Positions 56,774 to 64,000 of a stretch of DNA of 64,000 nt are shown in pieces. Origin of the DNA: Lutjanus erythropterus (lineage: Eukaryota > Chordata > Actinopteri > Lutjaniformes > Lutjanidae); the NCBI GenBank assembly GCA_020091685.1, contig CM034599.1, positions 25,481,922-25,545,921 on the forward strand. The letters run 5' to 3'. Position 1 is the first letter of the stretch; each line of letters opens with the position of its first letter. A program made the translations under genes and the position numbers. The notes under the pieces were generated by a model. It was not told where the DNA came from and did not search any database. It saw only the letters and a program-made list of their open reading frames with translations.

Positions 56774-59700
56774 TTAGATTTGAGCAAGCTCAGCTTGTTT
56801 GTCTGCCTCAAACTCGCCTTCGTTCTCATCATCCCCGTTATAGTCAGCCAGCTCTTCCTCCAAGTCTGTCAGAGAGTACACTGTCAGAGTCGGTAGCAGC
56901 TATGTATGTGCACACATACAAGGAATACAACTACAGTTTTTACTTTGCTCAATGTACTTTGACGGGAACAGACACAGTTAAGAACATGGACAACAAAGCT
57001 TTATACATACATGTTTGTTCAGCTTTATTCTATATGGACACACATACCCATATTTTCAGGCCGTTTACTCTGCTGTTGTTTCTCCAAATCTCCACCCACT
57101 ATTTGGTCCTCTCCGTCATATTCCTCCAGTTCCTCAGATTTTTGACCAGCAGGCATTTCATCTGCCTTTGCGCGGCCAATCAGCATGCCCTCCATCCCAG
57201 GGTCTGCATCTGGAGACATGACCAAATTGTTGTTTGATTAAAAATAAATAAATAAATAAAAATCAAAACCTTGCCACTGACAATGCCAGGATGAGAATAA
57301 CAAACTACTGCAATGCTTTTTTTAAGTAGGGAGAACTTTCTATTGGCCGCCATTAGCCCTCAAACCCATGCTGGCTTTGTACTCATTGGATGTTAGGGGG
57401 GAGATGGTGCTGGTACCTACTAAGCTTCACGTGCCTCACTGTGTGTTGTGTCTATAAAACTGTGAAAATTATGTCGTAGCAGAGTTGTTTTGCGCTGTGT
57501 AGGACATTGTTTATGCCCAGGCTATCACTAACTCAAGCCCCATACTACAAGTTGTTGCAATGTCACAAAACTGTGTCCTTAAAAGGCATTTTGTGTCACA
57601 TTTAACATGCAAGAAAAGTAAATTAAGAAAACACAAGTACTGGTGTGTTCTGTACGTTTAATTCTCTGAAATATATATATAAAAAAAATGGGTTGTTTAC
57701 CTTCTGTTTGAGCACCGTCTTCACGAGCATCCATCAACTCCATCTCTTTATCCTCGGTCAGATTGTTCTTCTCAAGTTTACTAGTCTCTGTCTCACCCTC
57801 CGCTGTTGTGACAGCGCCCTCTGGTGGCAGCAAAATGTCCTGCTTCACTGCAGGAGTGGAGGCAACAGGCTGGGACTCCACTTCTGAAAGATCCTTCAGT
57901 GGAACCAGGTCTGCAGGGGCATCAGGAACTGGGAAATAAGGCAGAAAGCAAGGGCAATGTAAGAGTGTGCTCTTGTTATTCCAAGTGTGCATTAACATAT
58001 GCAGATATACTGTAAATATACACAACGTGCACATACACATGGTGCATGTTATGTATATTTAGGTGTATATTTCTGTGAAGTAGACTAAAACACCAGGTCT
58101 TTTACCTTTGTCCACAATGATCTCATTGGTCAGTAGTTCAGATTTTTCATTTTCTTTGGGCTGAGAGACACTTTGTGTGTGGCTTACAACAGTTGATGTC
58201 TTAACTGAGTCAGCCACAGTCATTGCTGGTCTGTCCTGTTTTACTGCTGCATCCACTGCATTGTCCACCTGTGGAGGAAACACCACCATATACCACATTA
58301 CTTGAAGTCATCAAAAGAAAAGCTGGGTGGACAACAACTGTTAAAGACAGTGCTATTTGATCTATTAATCACAGGCACTTTGTGAGCACAAACTCAGAAA
58401 CCGTAGCCCTACAGAATAAGTGGACCAGTCCATTCCTGTTGATTTTGCTACATAAACAGAGGCAACATCAACTCAATTTCCAAACTTCAATCTGAAAAGA
58501 CTAGAGATAATGATCTTGAATAGAAAAAAGGAATAATTGTGGGTGTCATGAAGAACAGGTTAGAACATCACCAAGCTTGATGGGAGGCTGTTTTGCTGTC
58601 AAGTGCTGGGGGTAACATTACTGTAATACATTACTTTCAGCAGTAGAAGTTTGCTTATACTATTACATTTACTATGACACATGAAGCATCACAGAGGGCA
58701 CCAAATTATCATCAGAAAATCTCTTGTAGTGTATCAAAATGTACAAAATATAGCTGATGTGAAGAAATGTACACTCATGGTTAAAATTATAAATAAGCAC
58801 AATAATGACAATTACCAACATACACCACCATGTTCTAAACAGACAAATTACAAACACAAAGTAATAGTTGTATTTTGGATCATTACAAACAAAGCTAAAC
58901 TACTCTGCACTAAGCCCGATGAGAAATGTAGGTTGTCTACAATATTTTAACCTAATTTACAAACTGGATATGGTTGCAAAATGTAGATAAATATATCTAT
59001 GTAGCACCTTATTACTGGGGAGACAACCTCACGCTTTTGTACATACGTATTGTCGAAAAAATACTCTTGAAGCAAAAATAAAATGAGATGATACCCTACA
59101 CGAGAAGGAAAATTGCTGAAATGTCTTTAATACAATATCACCTTCTTCTGTTTTATGATGTCCATTTGCATCTCTGCAGTTATTTTGGTGAAAGAAATGC
59201 AAGTAGTGTAATTCATTATGCTACACATACAGTAATATTATAAATTAACTCATTACTTTCAAATGACAGTAACTAGTAAATGTGTAATGTATTATATCTG
59301 GAAAGTAACTTCCCCAACACAGTTGCCCTATTGCAAACAAATGCTAACATATGCTTTGAGAAACAGTTTGAGGGTTTTAAAAAAGGCCTGATGGAGCATT
59401 TTGAATGACTGGTGTCCCCAGAGTGCAACAGGTTACAATGAACAAAGAATCAGAATATTCATCCTTTCACAAGGTTCACTGTCAAACAGGAAAGCCATGT
59501 TACCTGTAAGGAGACACCTGCAGGAGGACTGAGCTTCTCCATTTTCTTCTGAACTTCAAGTTTGAGAGCAGCCACTCTCTCATCACACAACTCCTTCTGG
59601 GACAGGACCTGTGAGTTACAATGAGTCCTGCACATGTGTACAAAGACACACACATACAAGTTAATAATGATTGACAGAAATTTATTATGTATTATACTAA

Positions 59701-62700
59701 TAAGTATTATATTATTATATATTATATTATTTATTTATTCAATGAAAGAATCAATGATAGAAATGGCAGTTTGTGTGCATGTGACATATCTGAAGTTCAG
59801 TATCTCTTTCTTACATGTCATAAGTGAGTTTGTTGTTAAGGGTTTTGATGTTGCCTTGGCAGCTCTGCAGCTCCTTCTGAAGCTTCCCCAGGTCATCATT
59901 TAACTGATTCAGCTGACCTACAGTACATACGTAAGAACAGAATTATATTATTTTTCTGTAGAACTGTTAGTTGTTAACACAATGCAACTTTTGAGACACA
60001 GCGGTTAAATGCCAGTTTGTCACCTTTAAGTTCCTGTATGGTTTTGGTGCTAGAGGAAATGTTCTGCTGCAATGTGCCCTAGAAGCAAAAACACAGCAAC
60101 CCTCAGTATTCACAGTTACTTTCATGTTTGTTAGGTGTGAACAACAGTGAGGACATCAATGAAGTGTGTCACTGTTGTATTTTTTAACTCTTCGTAGTGT
60201 TAGTGTGCACCTTCTCTTGGCTGCAGGTGTTCTGGGCTCCTTCTAGCTGTCTCTTGTAGAGGCTTTCTATGTGGCTTATCTGCTCTTTCTGTCTTTGGAT
60301 CTCCTCCTGGAATGCGTTTTTCTTTTCTTCTGCAACTCCTCGCTCCGCTGCTCCACGTCGCACCTGGCCTTCCAACTCGTACAGCTTCGTCTGAATCACA
60401 CACAAAAAGAGGATTCAGGTTAATTCAGATTCTGTAGTACTTTTTTTGGTCATTCATGTGTGTCTCCTAATATTTAAACAGAAGAGAACAAACGCAATAA
60501 CAACAACAATCAGACTGTACAGTCAACATTGAAAAGATCCTGGATAATGACAGATTGACAGAAACTGATTAGAATGAAAACATTTAAATGTGGTTCTTAT
60601 TGCCACTTAAACCTAAGACAGTAAAAAAAGATCAGCACCAGTGGCATTAATATTTCTACTAAACAACAGAAATGCTTGATGGGGACATAAGTATATTTTA
60701 TATAGTAGTATATAATAGATCCTGGGTTAAGTTAGTTGCTTGTACTAACTTTAGATTAGATTTAGGGCTATAACTAAAAATTGTATTCATTACTGATTAA
60801 TCTCTCAATCATTTGATTAATAAAATGTCATCAATCAATATCAGTGTTTCCCCTAGCTTTTTTGTTTTGGGAGGGGGGCTGCCTGGGCTGGAATAAGCGT
60901 GGTCTGTCGTTGGGACCCCATCGCCAAAGGACCCCATTGATTACAGAACATTTGGACCTGAATAAACAGTTAACACTGATTTGTGTTCATATTTTTTTTT
61001 TATTTTAGCAATGGAACACTTTTTATTTATTTATTCATTCATTCATTTATTTATGCATCTATCCATCAATCCATCAGGCATGGCGTTATGGGTGGGCCTA
61101 ACGGGCCTGGGCCCAACCACTTATACAACTGCCCCACCTTAAATGACTGGGAGAACATACATTTTCTTAACTTTTATTTTTAATTATTAAAATCAGCATT
61201 TTAATACACCCTTAAGATGAAAAAGTTTCCATTTGACAAAAAGACAACATTTATTCGACTATTATCACGTGAGGTCTGGACCAATCACAATGGGCCACAA
61301 TTTGTCGCACCAGATATGTTACGCTTGCGCACGCACGTCACACTATGGTGGTTGTTCAGCAGAAGTGATGACCGGTGTACTGAGGAAAGCATACCATTGT
61401 CTTATTTTATACATGCAAATGCATTTTTCATCAAAACTAGAACGTCTATAAAATGTAGACAGTACAGGAGGTAGAGCTGAATATTGCTGCCTGACTTGAT
61501 TGTTTTCAGATTACCTTCACAGCACAGATAGGTAAGTTTATGAGTGAACAGCGCATTGCACCGCGCTCTCTCTCCTGTTAAAAGTCATTGTTGCTCACCC
61601 ATTATTCTGATTGCTTTGTTTCTCTCTCTCCTTACAATCAATTAAAGAGTAATCCAGCCAGATCCTGGCGCTGTGCCTGCCATCCATCCATCTTAATTAA
61701 TCAATTCAATCACCAAGTTCGCTCTTGTACAGCCATGCGGAGTATCTACAGTCTGACAGCCATGCTGGATCAAAGCCAGATTGACGCTGGTGACCTGTCT
61801 GCAGCTTTTTTCTGCGTGCTTCGGTGGGAGGGCTGGAACAGGTGTGTTTGGGTCTAGTCGTGGCGACATTAACAGGGGCAGGAGATTGGCAAGCACTGTG
61901 GTCGGGGCTAGGAGAGATGGTCTCATTTTGGCTAGCACTGCCCGCAGAGCTACCTGTGCTTCCTGCCTCGCCACAATCAGCCGATATTTTTGCTTGGCAG
62001 GGCAAACGGTTGGGGAACCTCCATTTACAATTTTTGTTTGTTTGTTGTTTTTTTACCGTAACGGTCGGAAACTCTCTCTCCTCTGCTCTCTGAGTGTGGG
62101 TGGGTGTGTCTGTACCGGTGCATGGGTGTATGCTGTGAGAGAGGAGCGACGGGGCGTCTGTTGGGGGGGCGCCCTCTCAAATAAACAATAAGGGAAACAC
62201 TGAATATCAATGAATTACATCAGTATGAGCAGTATTAACAGCATAGCATGAACAGAATTTAATGCATATGCCAAGATACACAGCATGAGCAGCAGAACCA
62301 ATAGACAGTTACAGAGACAGATCTGCACTATAAATAGTAGTATAATATAAATGTGTTATATAGCAGGTGTGCACAGTGTAGACAGAGCATAAATAATATG
62401 TATTAATAAGTGAGAGTATTAATAGTGCAGGTAAGTGTATGTGCAGTAGTACTGGGGAAACGGCAAGTGAGCTGAAGCCAGCAGCCAGTGAGGCAGAAGA
62501 TGTTTTAGTACAAAAAAATAGACTGTCACATTTGGAGTGTAAGGGGGTAAGAAAAGTTCAATCCATGTACAAAGGGCAGACCTTCCCACATCCAAAACAT
62601 GAAGAAAAAAACCCACAACCAAATGAGGAACTGGTGAAGTTTATGTAACTTCTGCAAAAGGGAATCATGCATTGGAGATGCAGATCTGCACCTGCAAAGT

Positions 62701-63103
62701 CATGTAGTACTAAAGTTTTCCATCTTTATACAGCATTTGAACTGTGAAAACATCAAGTTTAGGCAAATGATCGAAATTACAAGCTTGCACTGCAAAAAGC
62801 AGAGATCTTGTAGTACTGTTCACTGGAGAGTACAAGGCAGCCTTTCAAATAACCTAAAAGTTTTTTAGGCTTTTTTTGCGAGGGTGAGTGGGTGATATTT
62901 GCACTGTCCATAAGGTTAGAAAACCACAGAAGCACACACAAACAAAAATAGATGAACCTACCTGTAGCTCCAGGTTTCGGGAGCTGGACACCCAGTAGTT
63001 AAAGCCCAGAACCAGGATACAGGCAATTAATGCGCCAATCATTAGGGGGGGTGATCTTCCTCCACGTCGCCCATTTCCCAGCCCACCCATAGCTGTCTAC
63101 AAA
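56774..63103 (-). CDS. golm1: Golgi membrane protein 1 (GP73), complete
   Basis: Type II Golgi membrane protein of unknown biochemical function. Coding exons: 63090-62962 (exon from 63103), 60390-60211, 60078-60024, 59917-59815, 59627-59504, 58268-58106, 57928-57701, 57209-57048, 56865-56774. They total 1236 bases, 411 residues plus TAA; human GOLM1 is 401. The start MGGLGNGRR is followed by a membrane anchor at residues about 14-35 (PLMIGALIACILVLGFNYWV). Residues 44-190 form a lumenal coiled coil (ELEGQVRRGAAERG, KKNAFQEEIQRQKEQI), with an NIS glycosylation sequon. The C-terminal half is acidic and poorly conserved except ADYNGDDENEGE near the end. The fifth exon start at 59627 was chosen because only that AG keeps the frame. 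The furin site RVRR of mammals reads QVRR here. The stop lies four bases before a possible donor (GTACC), and a 3' UTR exon may start near 55425. Confidence 0.95.
58603..59323. repeat. MITE-like element in golm1 intron
   Basis: The left end (GCTGGGGGTAACATTACTGT, AATACATTAC) is inverted at the right end (GTAATGTATTAT, AAGTAACTTCCCCAACAC). This is a common fish non-autonomous terminus. The interior has no usable ORF. Confidence 0.5.
60842..62202. mobile_element. hAT-like element, 1.36 kb, TIR CAGTGTTTCCC
   Basis: The left end CAGTGTTTCCCCTAG (60842) and right end AGGGAAACACTG (to 62202) form an inverted repeat typical of hAT elements. AATAT flanks both sides (60837-60841, 62203-62207); the usual 8-base duplication is not clean. 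The interior includes an A/T tetranucleotide region (61013-61075), a GGGCCTGGGCCCA segment, and ORF fragments with no transposase similarity that I can recognise. Inside golm1's first intron. Confidence 0.6.
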
Positions 63104-63410
63104 CTGGACACACAAACCACAGTCAGGGTCTCACACATTCCAATTAGTGCTGTCAGGCGATTAAAAAAATTAATCTAATTAATTACAGGATTTGTAATTA
63201 ATTAATCTAATTAATCGCATTTTAATCTCATATCTGCTAAAGGTCCCCAAATAAAGAATTTGAATTCTAGGACATTACAAAATTGTAGTGCATGACTAAT
63301 CAATTGAATACACAAGGTACAAATCACTGCGTTCTTGTTAATAGTCCCGTCTTTGTTCTTTTTATAAATAAACTTGCCGTTCAAAGGTCCAAGTAAGCTT
63401 GCCTCGCTCT

Positions 63411-64000
63411 TAGGGGTGCAACGGATCAAAAATCGTATCACGGGCTTGAGTCACGGATCGGATCATTTTTTGGATCAGCAAAAAAGAAAAAAGTGGTGGG
63501 ATTAGAGTTAAATTATTTTAAAAATGCACTTGTCTTTGATCTTTGTCTGTCTGTAATTATCACCATAGTTATGTGATGTAATAATAATGATAATAGTAAT
63601 GATAATGGTAATATATTAAAAACTTCAAACGTATACAGTGCTGTACTATGTATATACTATACATATATTAGATCATTATACACTGTACAGTATAATATAC
63701 AACTACGCTCTGTAGTCTGACTCAATGTCCCGCCTACAGCAGCACATCTGATTGGTTAGAAGTCACGATCAATCAGCAGACACAGTGTGTGACAGACGGG
63801 GTGAGACAGAGCTGCACCGGTGAGCAGAGAGGAGCTGTGTAGAAGTTAAGACAGCTGATATCACCAAAGTTTCAATGAACATCACAGTTTTATGATCTGT
63901 TTCTTTGAGATAGCAGAGTTACATCAGTGAAAAAAGTTACAGTCTGGATTTCAATCAAGACGATGTGACGGCTTTTAAATCAGTCGCTCTTCACAGAGAT
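63411..64000. repeat. Fish dispersed repeat at right edge (truncated by window)
   Basis: GGGGTGCAACGGATCAAAAA and CGGATCGGATCATTTTTTGG begin a widespread fish repeat. The later segments TGTCCCGCCTACAGCAGCAC and GCACATCTGATTGGTTAGAA belong to it in memory. 63146-63300 (TGCTGTCAGGCGATTAAAAA, then GATTAATCGC-like runs) is a separate short repeat next to it. No golm1 first exon was identified here. Confidence 0.4.

Noticed and set aside
56740-57237. 165-codon plus-strand open frame
   Set aside because: It runs antisense through two golm1 exons and the intron between them. It has no family resemblance and is explained by the coding strand opposite.
61588-62191. Overlapping open frames as a gene in the golm1 intron
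   Set aside because: They lie inside the hAT-like element, overlap on both strands and carry no recognisable domain or splice structure.
63781-63860. Possible golm1 first exon (GC-richer sequence with a GTGAG)
   Set aside because: It lies within a recognisable dispersed fish repeat, and no TSS motif or clear donor-acceptor pair with 63103 stands out.

Overview
The window is vertebrate nuclear DNA, almost certainly from a teleost fish, probably a percomorph. Genes are split into short GT-AG exons, introns are AT-rich, and there are many fish-type short repeats (SINEs with tRNA-like heads, Tc1- and hAT-like MITEs, a Rex3/RTE-like LINE with a GATG tail). Three conserved genes lie in the order and orientation I recall for human 9q21.33: AGTPBP1 (minus), NAA35 (plus), GOLM1 (minus).

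Layout. Positions 1-19718 hold the 5' half of agtpbp1 on the minus strand: 17 coding exons (the last cut by the window edge) giving 813 continuous codons. The carboxypeptidase catalytic core lies beyond base 1. Positions 19719-24610 are the head-to-head region between agtpbp1 and naa35, with TCTCGCGAGA palindromes, an ACTACATTTCCCAG box and a MITE-like element between the two promoters. Positions 24611-35662 are naa35, complete: 22 coding exons, 724 codons plus stop, and poly(A) signals. Positions 56774-63103 are golm1 on the minus strand, complete: 9 coding exons, 411 codons plus stop.

Between naa35 and golm1 is a lineage-specific tandem duplication: copy A 37340-45287 and copy B 45413-55048. 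Each unit carries a five-exon secreted trypsin-like gene on the minus strand, with a TATA box, signal peptide, KR activation site, and His57 and Asp102 motifs. In both copies the catalytic Ser195 position is Ala (GDAGSA), so the encoded proteins look like catalytically dead serine-protease homologues. Each copy carries its own scatter of single-base, mostly homopolymer indels, whereas naa35, golm1 and agtpbp1 are clean. This could be pseudogenisation or unpolished long-read sequence in a duplicated region.

The agtpbp1 and golm1 introns hold many mobile-element remnants, several nested. agtpbp1 encodes a tubulin deglutamylase, naa35 the NatC auxiliary subunit and golm1 a Golgi type II membrane protein. 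They share synteny, not a pathway. No prokaryotic, viral or CRISPR feature was seen.
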